Assembly (NCBI RefSeq): GCF_010669225.1
Contig: NZ_CP048627.1
Coordinates: forward strand, 1,687,292-1,751,291
Source: Megamonas funiformis
GTDB lineage: Bacteria; Bacillota; Negativicutes; Selenomonadales; Selenomonadaceae
Direction: 5' to 3'
DNA: 64,000 bases
This document shows, piece by piece, positions 17,714-27,185 of the stretch; the first letter of the stretch is position 1; each line of letters begins with the position of its first letter. A model generated the notes under the pieces. That model had not been told where the DNA came from. It did no database searches and was given only the letters and a program-made list of their open reading frames with translations. The position numbers and the translations under genes were made by a program.

Positions 17714-20010
17714 CTAATTTAGATAATTTAAAATATGTCAATCAACCTATCATGAAATCTGATGCTATGTCACTTGTTACAGGTAAACCTGTATATCTTG
17801 ATGACGTTGCACCAAAAGATTGCTTGATTGTAAAAGTTTTACGCAGTCCTCATGCCAATGCTATCATTGAAAATATCAATACAACTATAGCTAGTAAAGT
17901 TCCTGGTATCGAAGCTATTTTCACTTATCAAGATGTATCTCAAAAACGCTTCACTATGGCAGGTCAGACTTATCCTGAACCTAGCCCTTATGACCGTTTG
18001 ATTTTAGATAAACATGTTCGCTATGTTGGTGACCCTGTAGCTATCGTTGCTGGGGAAAATGAACAAGCTGTAGATAGAGCTTTAAAATTAATCAAAGTTC
18101 AATATCAAGTTTTAGAACCATTATTAGATTTCCGTAAATCTAAAGATAATAAAATTCTCGTTCATCCTGAAGATACATGGCGTTCTCTTGCTCCTGTCGG
18201 TGCAGATAATAAACGCAATCTCTGTGCTTGTGGCTCTGAAGGTGAAGGCGATGTTGATGAAGTATTAAAAAATTGCGATGTTGTAGTTGAAGGAACTTAT
18301 CATACAAAAGCTTGTCAGCAAGCTATGATGGAACCATTCTGCACATACTGCTACATGGATACTTATAATCGCTTAAATATCATAAGTTCCACACAGATTG
18401 TATTCCATGTTCGCCGTATCGTAGCTCACGCTCTTGATATTTCTCAATCAAAAATTCGTGTAACAAAACCTCGTATTGGTGGCGGTTTTGGTGCAAAACA
18501 AACTGTAGTAGCTGAAGTTTTCCCTGCTTTTGTAACTTATAAAACAGGAAAACCTTCTAAAATGATTTTCACTCGTACAGAATGTCAAATAGCTTCTACA
18601 CCTCGTCATGAAATGGAAGTTTCCGTGCGAATTGGTGCTACAAAAGAAGGTAAAATCCAAGCTATAGATGTATATACACTTTCTAATACAGGTGCTTATG
18701 GAGAACATGGTCCAACGACTGTTGGCTTATCTGGTCATAAATCCATTCCACTTTATCGTGGTTTAAAAGCATTTAAATTTGCTTATGATGTAGTATATAC
18801 AAATGTAATGAGTGCTGGTGCTTATCGTGGCTACGGTGCAACTCAAGGTATTTTCGCTGTAGAAAGTGCTGTTAATGAACTTGCTAGCAAATTAAATATT
18901 GACCCTGTAAAACTTCGTGAAATGAACCTTGTCAAAGAAGGCGACGTTATGCCAGCTTATTATGGTGAAACTGCTACAAGTTGTACACTTGACCGCTGTG
19001 TAGCTCGCTGTAAAGAAATGATTGGCTGGGACGAAAAATATCCTGCTCGCGATATGGGCAATGGCAAAATCCGCAGTGTTGGTATGGCTATGGCAATGCA
19101 AGGCTCTGGTATCACATGCGTTGATGTGGGTTCTGCTACATTAAAATTAAATGATGAAGGAATTTACACTTTATCCATCAGTTCTGCTGATATGGGTACA
19201 GGCTGTGATACTATCTTAGCTCAAATAGCAGCGGAAGTATTGATGTGTCCATTAGAAAATATCTCTGTAATCGCAGCTGATACAGATGCAACACCTTATG
19301 ATTCTGGTTCTTATGCATCTAGTACAACTTATGTAACTGGTAAAGCTGTAGAAAAAACTGCTCTTGGCTTAATCTCTAAAATCAAAGCATTTGGTGCTAA
19401 TATGCTCAAATGTTCTATTGATGATGTTGATTTTGATGGTAAATCTGTAATCAATATGCATACAAATGAAAGCGTTTCTTTAAATGATATAGCTGTAAGT
19501 TCTATGTGCGGTGCAACTCAATCACTTCAACATACTGAATCAAATTCTATGCCATCATCTCCACCACCATTTATGGCTGGCATGGTAGAAATAGAACTTG
19601 ATAAAGAAACAGGTCATGTAGAAATTCTTGATTATTGCGCTGTAGTTGACTGTGGTACTCCAATCAATCCAAATCTTGCACGTGTACAAACAGAAGGTGG
19701 TATCGTTCAAGGTATCGGCATGGCATTATATGAAGATGTAACTTATAACAAAAAAGGTGTTCTCGCTGAAAATTCCTTTATGCAATATAAAGTGCCATCT
19801 CGTCTTGATATGGGTAAACTTCGCGTGGAATTTGCTAACAGCTATGAACAATCTGGTCCATTTGGTGCAAAATCCATCGGTGAAATCGTTATCAATACAC
19901 CTTCACCAGCATTAGCTCATGCGATTTACAATGCTACTGGCGTTTGGTTTAAAGAACTTCCTATCACTAGCGAAAAAATTGCTATGGCTTTATTAAATAA
20001 ACAAAAATAA
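17710..20010 (+). CDS. Xanthine dehydrogenase family, molybdopterin-binding subunit
   Basis: A 766-residue catalytic subunit. It begins with the aldehyde oxidase/xanthine dehydrogenase a/b hammerhead domain (about 20-130) and continues into the molybdenum cofactor domain, with GGGFGAKQ near 257-264, AYRGYGATQG near 373-382 and the late KSIGE segment near 719-723 that carries the presumed catalytic glutamate. The neighbour xpt, a xanthine phosphoribosyltransferase, favours a purine substrate, but other N-heterocycles are possible. No XdhC-type cofactor insertion gene is adjacent. Confidence 0.9.
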   Translation: MTNLDNLKYVNQPIMKSDAMSLVTGKPVYLDDVAPKDCLIVKVLRSPHANAIIENINTTIASKVPGIEAIFTYQDVSQKRFTMAGQTYPEPSPYDRLILDKHVRYVGDPVAIVAGENEQAVDRALKLIKVQYQVLEPLLDFRKSKDNKILVHPEDTWRSLAPVGADNKRNLCACGSEGEGDVDEVLKNCDVVVEGTYHTKACQQAMMEPFCTYCYMDTYNRLNIISSTQIVFHVRRIVAHALDISQSKIRVTKPRIGGGFGAKQTVVAEVFPAFVTYKTGKPSKMIFTRTECQIASTPRHEMEVSVRIGATKEGKIQAIDVYTLSNTGAYGEHGPTTVGLSGHKSIPLYRGLKAFKFAYDVVYTNVMSAGAYRGYGATQGIFAVESAVNELASKLNIDPVKLREMNLVKEGDVMPAYYGETATSCTLDRCVARCKEMIGWDEKYPARDMGNGKIRSVGMAMAMQGSGITCVDVGSATLKLNDEGIYTLSISSADMGTGCDTILAQIAAEVLMCPLENISVIAADTDATPYDSGSYASSTTYVTGKAVEKTALGLISKIKAFGANMLKCSIDDVDFDGKSVINMHTNESVSLNDIAVSSMCGATQSLQHTESNSMPSSPPPFMAGMVEIELDKETGHVEILDYCAVVDCGTPINPNLARVQTEGGIVQGIGMALYEDVTYNKKGVLAENSFMQYKVPSRLDMGKLRVEFANSYEQSGPFGAKSIGEIVINTPSPALAHAIYNATGVWFKELPITSEKIAMALLNKQK

Positions 20011-20038
20011 GTCATATATATAAATTTTTTGAGATTTA

Positions 20039-20070
20039 AATAGGTTAGATTATATCTAGCCTATTTTTTC
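20039..20070 (+). terminator. Terminator after the molybdenum hydroxylase operon
   Basis: AGGTTAGAT (20042-20050) pairs with ATCTAGCCT (20054-20062) with one wobble, followed by a T run. Confidence 0.75.
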
Positions 20071-20092
20071 TTATATATCCATTAGAAAAATC

Positions 20093-20121
20093 TTGCAACA
20101 ATCGCAAAAAATAGGTAAAAT
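20093..20121 (+). promoter_or_regulatory. Candidate promoter of xpt
   Basis: TTGCAA (20093-20098), 17-bp spacer, TAAAAT (20116-20121). The remaining leader is short and shows no purine riboswitch core. Confidence 0.5.
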
Positions 20122-20168
20122 ATAGTTTATATATTTATAGACGGAAAATTTTTAGGAGGAAAAGTCGC

Positions 20169-20750
20169 ATGCGATTACTCGAAGAGAGAATACAAACAGA
20201 TGGTATCGTTAGAGAAGGAAATGTTTTAAAAGTTGATAGCTTTTTAAATCACCAAATGGATATCAAATTATTCCGTGAAATAGGTAAAGAATTTAAACGA
20301 TTATTCGCTAATGAAGAAATTACAAAAATACTCACTATTGAAGCTTCTGGTATAGGTATTGCTTGCATTGTTGCTGAATTTTTTGATGTACCTGTAGTTT
20401 TCGCTAAAAAAAGTAAATCTAAAAATATTGCAGGTGCCGTATATACAAGTAAGGTAGAATCTTTCACTCATAATAAAGTTTATGATGTAATTGTTTCTAA
20501 AAAATTCTTAACTAAAGAAGATAAAGTATTATTAATTGATGACTTTTTAGCTAATGGAAATGCTTTAAAAGGTCTTATCGAAATCGTAAAATCCGCTGGT
20601 GCTGAACTTATTGGTGCTGGTATCGTCATTGAAAAAGGTTTCCAAAAAGGTGGCGCTGATTTACGCGCTCAAGGTGTTCATTTGGAATCTCTTGCTATTG
20701 TTGATTCTATGGACGATGTTACAGGTAAAATTAATTTTAGAGAACAATAA
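20169..20750 (+). CDS. xpt: Xanthine phosphoribosyltransferase
   Basis: A 193-residue purine salvage enzyme that turns xanthine and PRPP into XMP. It matches the Firmicute Xpt family from the first residues: [13 protein letters not shown] near 24-36, then the PRPP-binding loop [11 protein letters not shown] near 126-136 and [12 protein letters not shown] near 155-166. It follows the molybdenum hydroxylase operon but has its own promoter. AGGAGG precedes the ATG. Confidence 0.94.
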   Translation: MRLLEERIQTDGIVREGNVLKVDSFLNHQMDIKLFREIGKEFKRLFANEEITKILTIEASGIGIACIVAEFFDVPVVFAKKSKSKNIAGAVYTSKVESFTHNKVYDVIVSKKFLTKEDKVLLIDDFLANGNALKGLIEIVKSAGAELIGAGIVIEKGFQKGGADLRAQGVHLESLAIVDSMDDVTGKINFREQ

Positions 20751-20771
20751 TATATGTATTTATTATTAAAA

Positions 20772-20827
20772 TAAAAGCATTTAATAATTAGATTTTTGCT
20801 CTAACTATTGAATGCTTTTATTTTATT
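20772..20827 (+). terminator. Terminator after xpt
   Basis: AAAAGCATTTAAT near 20773 pairs with the ATTGAATGCTTTTA arm ending at 20820 (one wobble), followed by TTTTATT. Confidence 0.75.
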
Positions 20828-20885
20828 ATTAACGAAAATACTTTAAATCCCTTTATAGAGAAATTTTAGGCTAAAAATAAAAAAC

Positions 20886-20914
20886 TTGCTTAAGTCAAAA
20901 TGTCAAATTATAAT
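20886..20914 (+). promoter_or_regulatory. ctsR promoter with a CtsR-like operator in its spacer
   Basis: TTGCTT (20886-20891) and TATAAT (20909-20914) are 17 bp apart. Between them lie AGTCAAA (20893-20899) and TGTCAAA (20901-20907), two copies of the CtsR heptamer. The copies repeat every 8 bp rather than the usual 10 bp. Confidence 0.7.
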
Positions 20915-20954
20915 ATAATTAGTGATAAAAATTTTTAAAATAAAGGTGATTAAT

Positions 20955-21401
20955 ATGAGCAATATAGCTGACTTAATTGAAGATTATATCCTACGTCGTC
21001 TGGCGGCTGAGCATAATCGCAAAGTAGAATTAAAACGCTCAGATATTGCCGATGAAATATCTTGTGCTCCCTCACAGATAAGTTATGTACTAAGCACACG
21101 TTTTACTCAAGACAAAGGTTTCGTTGTCGAATCTCGTCGTGGTCTTGGTGGCTTTATTCGCATTGGTAGAGTTCCACTACAAGATTTAATTTACCAAGAT
21201 ATATTAGCTAAAATAGATGAAGATATCACTTTAGATGAAGTAAATAATATTATTCATTATTTATTTAAACGAGAATTAATCCAAAAACGTGAAGCAGCAT
21301 TGCTTTTGCAAACGCTTTCCACTGTATTTGATAAATTAGACGCCAAAGAACGCGTATCTTTTATCAAATCATTAATTATGACTTTGGCTAATTTTAGCTA
21401 G
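20955..21401 (+). CDS. ctsR: CtsR family transcriptional repressor of class III stress genes
   Basis: A 148-residue dimeric repressor that blocks clp gene expression until heat or misfolding inactivates it. The N-terminal winged helix contains KRSDIADEISCAPSQISYVL (about 29-48) and the conserved wing RRGLGGFIRI (about 62-71). The C-terminal domain (about 80-148) is the McsB-sensitive part in other species. I use ATG 20955 with AAGGTG just upstream rather than the earlier in-frame ATG at 20922. It likely represses its own operon with mcsA, mcsB and clpC. Confidence 0.95.
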   Translation: MSNIADLIEDYILRRLAAEHNRKVELKRSDIADEISCAPSQISYVLSTRFTQDKGFVVESRRGLGGFIRIGRVPLQDLIYQDILAKIDEDITLDEVNNIIHYLFKRELIQKREAALLLQTLSTVFDKLDAKERVSFIKSLIMTLANFS

Positions 21402-21437
21402 ATTATTTATAAATAATTTACAAAGGAGGCATTTTTT

Positions 21438-21992
21438 ATGTTATGTGATGAATGCCATAAACATGAAGCTAGTATTTATGTGACTGAAATTACCAGTCAA
21501 GGACAAATAGAACATCATCTTTGTGAATTTTGTGCTACAAAATTAGGCCTATTAGCTGAAAAACAAAATGTATTCTCTATAAATGATTTTTTATCTGGAA
21601 TTTTCAATCATGAACCTAAAACCACTAAACATAGTGATACAAATAATTTAAAAAAACCTCTCATCTGCCCAAGTTGTCATATGAGTTATCAAGATTTTAC
21701 TAGAACTGGCAAAATAGGTTGCAGTGATTGCTATAAAACTTTTGCCCTCGCCCTAGAACCTTTACTTCGTCGAATTCATGGCTCTAGTACCCATATCGGC
21801 AAAATTCCTAATCGCGCTGGTGGCACATTGAGTTTAAAACAAGAAATTTTAAATTTACGCAAACAGATAACTAAATATGTAGAAGCTGAAGAATATGAAC
21901 AAGCTGCTGTTTTGCGCGACCGCATTAAAGTTTTAGAAAATCAATTACATGCTAAACAAAATTTAGATAAAGGAGTTGACCAAAATGCCTAA
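21438..21992 (+). CDS. mcsA: McsA, zinc-finger and UVR-motif activator of McsB
   Basis: A 184-residue adaptor. Two CxxC pairs are present at the N-terminus (CDEC near residue 3 and CEFC near 29), and two more follow in the middle (CPSC near 76 and CSDC near 95). A UVR motif in which YEQAAVLRDRIK is the core lies near 154-165. McsA activates the protein arginine kinase McsB. It overlaps mcsB by 8 bases. AAAGGAGG precedes the ATG. Confidence 0.94.
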   Translation: MLCDECHKHEASIYVTEITSQGQIEHHLCEFCATKLGLLAEKQNVFSINDFLSGIFNHEPKTTKHSDTNNLKKPLICPSCHMSYQDFTRTGKIGCSDCYKTFALALEPLLRRIHGSSTHIGKIPNRAGGTLSLKQEILNLRKQITKYVEAEEYEQAAVLRDRIKVLENQLHAKQNLDKGVDQNA

Positions 21993-23055
21993 ATTTACCA
22001 CTCCTCAATTATCTTGGCTTACTACTTTAGGTAAAGAAGCAGATATTGTTTTAGCTAGCAGAGTTCGCCTCGCTCGTAATTTAAAAAATTTACCATTTCC
22101 TAATCGCGCTAATATCAATGATTTAGCTCAAATCAAAGAATTAATCATTCGCTTAATTCCAGCCATAGAAAGTGCTACAGGTCTAAAATTTGACTATTTG
22201 GAAATCGATAAATTAACTCATCTTGAACAACAAGTTTTAGTAGAAAAACATCTCATCAGTAAAAAATTATTGACCAACCCAGAAAACAGATTATTGATTT
22301 TGAGCAATGATGCTTCTGTAGCTATCATGGTAAATGAAGATGACCATTTACGCATTCAATGTATGGCTTCAGGCTTAGATTTAAATACACCTTTAGCCAA
22401 AACTTTTGCTATTGATGATGCCATTGAAGCTTATTTAAATATTGCCTTTGATGAAAAAATGGGGTATTTAACAGCTTGCCCTACTAACTTAGGCACAGGT
22501 CTTCGTGCTTCTGTCTTACTGCATTTACCTGCACTTGTGATGACTCAACAATTATCAAAAATTGTCAACATTTCACCACAATTAGGCTTGGCTATTCGCA
22601 ATTTCTTTGGCGAAGATAATGCAGGTAATATTTTCCAAATAGATAATCAATTAACTCTAGGCTTTAAAGAACAAGAATTAATCGATAATCTCAATAGTAC
22701 CGTAACTGAAATTATCTCCCATGAACGCGAAGCAAGAAAAGCTCTTTTAAATTATTCTCCTGATAAACTCGCTAATCGTGTATGGCGCTCTTTCGGTATT
22801 TTAAAATACGCTCGTTTTATCTCCGAAAATGAAATGCTTGATTTAGTAAGTAAAGTGCGCTTAGGCGTTGACCTTGATATCATTGATGAAACAAAACCTG
22901 AGCTTTTAAATATCTTATTGATTGCCAGTCAAAAAAATTATATTCAAAACTTACAACAAAATGAAAATATGACACCTCAAGAAATTGATAAACAACGTGC
23001 TCATATCATCAGAAAAATATTGCAAGAATTAGCCCCAGATATATCTATGAGCTGA
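21985..23055 (+). CDS. mcsB: Protein arginine kinase McsB
   Basis: A 356-residue enzyme related to phosphagen kinases that phosphorylates arginine residues and so marks proteins for ClpCP. Visible signatures are VLASRVRLARNLKNLPFP (about residues 22-39) and the active-site stretch TACPTNLGTGLRAS (about 155-168), where the cysteine is the family's conserved one. I chose ATG 21985, nine bases after AGGAG (21971-21975); a TTG at 21976 abuts the Shine-Dalgarno and is unlikely. Confidence 0.95.
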   Translation: MPKFTTPQLSWLTTLGKEADIVLASRVRLARNLKNLPFPNRANINDLAQIKELIIRLIPAIESATGLKFDYLEIDKLTHLEQQVLVEKHLISKKLLTNPENRLLILSNDASVAIMVNEDDHLRIQCMASGLDLNTPLAKTFAIDDAIEAYLNIAFDEKMGYLTACPTNLGTGLRASVLLHLPALVMTQQLSKIVNISPQLGLAIRNFFGEDNAGNIFQIDNQLTLGFKEQELIDNLNSTVTEIISHEREARKALLNYSPDKLANRVWRSFGILKYARFISENEMLDLVSKVRLGVDLDIIDETKPELLNILLIASQKNYIQNLQQNENMTPQEIDKQRAHIIRKILQELAPDISMS

Positions 23056-23080
23056 TTTTAATTAAAGAAAGGATTTATTT

Positions 23081-25627
23081 ATGCAAGGACGTTTTACTCA
23101 ATCTGCTATAAAAGTCTTAAAATTAGCTCAATATGAAGCAAAACATTTAAAACATGCTCATGTAGGCACTGAATATATCTTACTTGGTCTATTACATGAA
23201 GGCACTAATGTAGCTGCTAAAGCTCTTTCTTCTATAGGTATAGATTTATATACAGTAAGGCAAAGAGTTCATGAATTAGTGGAAAAAGAAGATTTTGACG
23301 ATCTTGAAACTGAAGAAATAGGCTATTCTCCTGAAGCTAAAACTATCATGGAATACGCTGTCGAACAAGCCCAAGCTTTAGGGCATGACTATATTGGCAC
23401 TGAACACATTTTACTTGGTATCATCTACGATACTGAAAGTATAGCTTGTGAAATTCTCGTCTCTTTAGGCGCTGATTTAGATATTATCCATGATGCTATC
23501 TTGGATTTATTAAATGAAGATACTTTAAACGATATGCCTAAATTAAATGTCTTTAATGAAAATAAAGCTCCTAAAAAAGATAATAATGCTAAAGATAATA
23601 AGCAAAAAAATAATTCTGCTACACCTCTATTAGACAAATATGGTAGAGATTTGAATATATTGGCACAAGAAGAAAAAATCGATCCTGTAATTGGTCGCAA
23701 TCATGAAATTGAACGCGTAATTCAAATTTTATCTCGCCGTACTAAAAACAATCCAATTCTCATTGGTGAGCCAGGTGTAGGAAAAACTGCTGTTACCGAA
23801 GGATTGGCTCAACGTTTAATCAATGGTAATATTCCTAAAGTCTTAGCTTCTAAACGCATTATTTCCTTAAATATGGCAAGCTTAGTTGCTGGCACTAAAT
23901 ATCGCGGTGATTTTGAAGACAGACTCAAAAAAATCATTGATGAAATCATTGAAAATAAAAATATTATTTTATTCATTGATGAAATGCATACTCTCGTAGG
24001 CGCAGGTGCTGCTGAAGGCTCTATAGACGCTGCTAATATTTTAAAACCGGCTCTATCTCGTGGAGAAATCCAAGTAATCGGTGCTACTACTTTAAAAGAG
24101 TACAAAAAATATATTGAAAAAGACTCTGCCCTTGAACGACGTTTTCAAACTATCATGGTGAATGAACCTAGCGCTGAAGATGCTATCAGCATTTTAAAAG
24201 GCATTCGCAATAAATATGAAAAATTTCACTGTGCTAAAATTACAGATGAAGCTATCAAAGCTGCTGTAAAAATATCTCAGCGCTATATCACAGATAGATT
24301 TTTACCAGATAAAGCCATTGATTTAATGGACGAAGCAGCTGCTAAAGTTCGCTTAAAAACAGTAAATATTCCTACAAATATTTCACAATTAGAACAAAAA
24401 ATTCAAGATTTGAAAAAAGCTAAAGAAAAAGCTATTGATAATCAAGATTATGAATTAGCAGCTACTATCCGCGACCAAGAAATACAAATCAAAGAAGAAT
24501 TAGCTACTGCCAAAACTGCATGGGAAAAACAAAATAATGCTCAAATAGCTGTAACTGAAGAAGATATCGCCGATGTCGCTACTCTTTGGACTGGTATCCC
24601 TGTAAAAAGATTAGTAGCTAAAGAAGCAGATAGACTTTTGCATATTGAAGATATACTTCATAAACGTGTAGTAGGTCAAAATGAAGGTGTAAACGCTGTA
24701 GCTAAAGCCATTCGCCGTGCTAGAGCAGGACTTAAAGACCCAAAACGTCCTATCGGTTCATTTTTATTTTTAGGCCCTACTGGTGTAGGTAAAACAGAAT
24801 TAGCACGTTCATTGGCAGAAGCTATTTTCGGTGATGAATCCGCCATGATACGCTTTGATATGTCCGAATATATGGAAAAACACACAGTATCTCGCATGCT
24901 CGGTGCTCCTCCAGGTTATATCGGCTATGATGAAGGCGGTCTATTAACTGACGCTGTTCGTCGCAAACCATATGCTGTTATTTTATTAGACGAAATCGAA
25001 AAAGCCCACCCAGATATTTTCAATATTCTTCTGCAAGTCTTAGATGATGGTCGCCTAACTGACAGCCAAGGCAGAACTGTTGATTTCAAAAACACAGTCA
25101 TCATCATGACATCAAATGCAGGTGCTTTTAAACTGCAACCACAAAAGACAAATACCATGGGCTTTGCTGTCAATGAAGATAAACAGATTAAACAAAATGC
25201 TAAAAAAATCGTCATGGACGAAGTAAAAAGACAATTCAAGCCAGAATTTCTCAATCGTATTGATGAAATAATCATCTTCGAACCACTAACTGATAAAGAA
25301 TTGACTCAAATCGTTACTTTATTATTAAATGATGTTCAAAAGCGATTAGCTGAAATGGATATTGAATTAATCATCAAAGATGAAGTAAAATCTTATCTCT
25401 TAAAACATGGCACTGATACAATCTATGGTGCTAGACCGCTAAAACGTGCAGTTCAACGCTATCTTCAAGACCCACTTGCTGAACAATTATTGCAAAAAAG
25501 TATAAAATCCATGCAAAAAATAATTGTAGATTGTGTTGAGGATAAATTGACTTTTAAAGTTGATGATGTATTGCCTACAGAAAATATCGAAAATCTAACA
25601 GATAATTTTGAGGTTACAAATAAATAA
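23081..25627 (+). CDS. clpC: ATP-dependent Clp protease ATP-binding subunit ClpC
   Basis: An 848-residue Hsp100 unfoldase. The N-terminal double ClpN repeat spans about 1-145; the first AAA+ domain has Walker A GEPGVGKT near 229-236 and FIDEMHTL near 298-305. A middle domain with a UVR-like segment (QDYELAATIRDQE) lies near 453-465, and the second AAA+ domain has GPTGVGKT near 565-572. It unfolds substrates for ClpP; clpP is not in the window. It is the last large gene of the ctsR operon and its stop overlaps the start of a 49-residue ORF. Confidence 0.96.
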   Translation: MQGRFTQSAIKVLKLAQYEAKHLKHAHVGTEYILLGLLHEGTNVAAKALSSIGIDLYTVRQRVHELVEKEDFDDLETEEIGYSPEAKTIMEYAVEQAQALGHDYIGTEHILLGIIYDTESIACEILVSLGADLDIIHDAILDLLNEDTLNDMPKLNVFNENKAPKKDNNAKDNKQKNNSATPLLDKYGRDLNILAQEEKIDPVIGRNHEIERVIQILSRRTKNNPILIGEPGVGKTAVTEGLAQRLINGNIPKVLASKRIISLNMASLVAGTKYRGDFEDRLKKIIDEIIENKNIILFIDEMHTLVGAGAAEGSIDAANILKPALSRGEIQVIGATTLKEYKKYIEKDSALERRFQTIMVNEPSAEDAISILKGIRNKYEKFHCAKITDEAIKAAVKISQRYITDRFLPDKAIDLMDEAAAKVRLKTVNIPTNISQLEQKIQDLKKAKEKAIDNQDYELAATIRDQEIQIKEELATAKTAWEKQNNAQIAVTEEDIADVATLWTGIPVKRLVAKEADRLLHIEDILHKRVVGQNEGVNAVAKAIRRARAGLKDPKRPIGSFLFLGPTGVGKTELARSLAEAIFGDESAMIRFDMSEYMEKHTVSRMLGAPPGYIGYDEGGLLTDAVRRKPYAVILLDEIEKAHPDIFNILLQVLDDGRLTDSQGRTVDFKNTVIIMTSNAGAFKLQPQKTNTMGFAVNEDKQIKQNAKKIVMDEVKRQFKPEFLNRIDEIIIFEPLTDKELTQIVTLLLNDVQKRLAEMDIELIIKDEVKSYLLKHGTDTIYGARPLKRAVQRYLQDPLAEQLLQKSIKSMQKIIVDCVEDKLTFKVDDVLPTENIENLTDNFEVTNK

Positions 25628-25776
25628 TGAATAAAGTACAAAAAAATTTTTTAGCTGAAAAATCTTTGATAAAACGCATAAAAAATTTTACTTTAAATTT
25701 TTTAATCGCCATTGTTTGGCTAGTAAAATCCATGGCAAAATATCTCAAAAAATATTTACACATTAAATCCAAATAA
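25627..25776 (+). CDS. Small basic hypothetical protein coupled to clpC
   Basis: A 49-residue ORF that starts at an ATG overlapping the clpC stop codon by one base. GAGG at 25610-25613 could serve as ribosome binding site at a long distance. The product is strongly basic, with clusters such as KRIK at both sides of a hydrophobic stretch FLIAIVWLV (about residues 25-33), so it may be a membrane-bound or membrane-inserted peptide. I recognise no family. The exact stop/start overlap suggests it is translated, but a chance ORF in AT-rich DNA remains possible. radA follows 25 bases later. Confidence 0.4.
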   Translation: MNKVQKNFLAEKSLIKRIKNFTLNFLIAIVWLVKSMAKYLKKYLHIKSK

Positions 25777-25801
25777 TAAAAAAATTACAAGGAAACTTAT
25801 T

Positions 25802-27175
25802 ATGGCTAAACGCAAAACCTTATATGTATGTCAAGAATGTGGCTATAGTGTTCCTAAATGGCTTGGCAAATGCCCAGGTTGTGGTCAGTGGAATACTTTA
25901 GTTGAAGAATTAGAAGAAGTTACTCCTTCTAATAATCGTGGTTTTAGCCTTAGTACAAATAAAACAAATAGTTCACCTAAACCCATAAAAGAAATTGCTA
26001 CAGAAGATTTACCTAGATTTAGTGCTGGCTCTGTAGAAATGAACCGCGTTTTAGGTGGAGGTATAATTCCAGGGTCACTTGTTCTCATGGTCGGTGACCC
26101 TGGTGTTGGTAAATCCAGTTTAAATTTGCGTATTTGTGCTAATGTAGCTACTACCCATAAAGTTTTATATGTAACAGGTGAAGAAAGTGCTCGTCAAATT
26201 CGCATGCGAGCTGATAGATTAAATGCACTTCAAGATAATCTCTTTGTTCTAAGCGAAACAGATTTAGAACGCATTGAACGTCATGTACTTGAAACAAAGC
26301 CAGATTTATTAATCATCGATTCCATTCAAACTATTTTTCGCCCTGATGTCCAAAGTGCACCAGGTAGCGTCAGCCAAGTACGTGAATGTTCTGTAAGCTT
26401 ACTTCGCATTGCCAAACAAAATAATATCTCCATCTTCATCATTGGTCATGTAACTAAAGACGGTACACTTGCAGGCCCTCGTGTACTTGAACATATCGTT
26501 GATACTGTGCTTTATTTTGAAGGCGAACGCAATGCTGAATATCGCGTCTTACGTGCTGTAAAAAACCGCTTTGGTAATACTAATGAAATCGGTATTTTTG
26601 AAATGCGTGAAACTGGTCTTGTCGATGTTCCTGATGCTTCCAAAATGTTTTTATCTGAAGAAAATAGCAATGAATCTGGTACAGTAATCATACCTGCCCT
26701 TGAAGGAACTCGACCTCTTTTAGTAGAAATACAATCTCTAGTAGCTCCTACACCATACGTACCGCCACGCAGAACTTCTGACTCTATAGACATCAAAAAA
26801 ATTCAATTGTTATTAGCAGTCTTAGAAAAACGCGTGCATTTAAATATGGGTACTTGTGATGTATATGTAAAAGTAGCAGGTGGCATAAAAATAGATGACC
26901 CAGCTGTCGATTTAGCTCTTTGCTGTGCTATGGCTTCAAGTTTTCGCAACCAAAGTATCAAACCTCAAACTATTATCTTTGGTGAGGTCGGACTTTCTGG
27001 CGAAGTACGCTCTGTCAGTCAGCCGGATATAAGAGTTCGCGAGGCTATTCGCATGGGCTTTACAAATATCATCTTACCTGCCAAAAACTTAGAACGCCTT
27101 GAACATTTTGCTTCAAATGTACAAATCCATGGTGTTCGTTATTTAAGTGAAGCCTTAAAAATTGCACTTAACTAG
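25802..27175 (+). CDS. radA: DNA repair protein RadA
   Basis: A 457-residue RecA-like branch-migration helicase. The N-terminal zinc finger uses Cys10, Cys13, Cys24 and Cys27. The ATPase core has Walker A GDPGVGKS near 97-104, the RadA-specific KNRFG motif near 253-257, and the C-terminal Lon-like domain covers about 290-457. In Firmicutes radA regularly follows clpC; the usual next gene disA is absent here. Confidence 0.96.
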   Translation: MAKRKTLYVCQECGYSVPKWLGKCPGCGQWNTLVEELEEVTPSNNRGFSLSTNKTNSSPKPIKEIATEDLPRFSAGSVEMNRVLGGGIIPGSLVLMVGDPGVGKSSLNLRICANVATTHKVLYVTGEESARQIRMRADRLNALQDNLFVLSETDLERIERHVLETKPDLLIIDSIQTIFRPDVQSAPGSVSQVRECSVSLLRIAKQNNISIFIIGHVTKDGTLAGPRVLEHIVDTVLYFEGERNAEYRVLRAVKNRFGNTNEIGIFEMRETGLVDVPDASKMFLSEENSNESGTVIIPALEGTRPLLVEIQSLVAPTPYVPPRRTSDSIDIKKIQLLLAVLEKRVHLNMGTCDVYVKVAGGIKIDDPAVDLALCCAMASSFRNQSIKPQTIIFGEVGLSGEVRSVSQPDIRVREAIRMGFTNIILPAKNLERLEHFASNVQIHGVRYLSEALKIALN

Positions 27176-27185
27176 AGGTTTTATC

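Noticed and set aside
20011-20168. Purine riboswitch before xpt
   Set aside because: I looked for the conserved three-way junction core and found only a terminator and a promoter.
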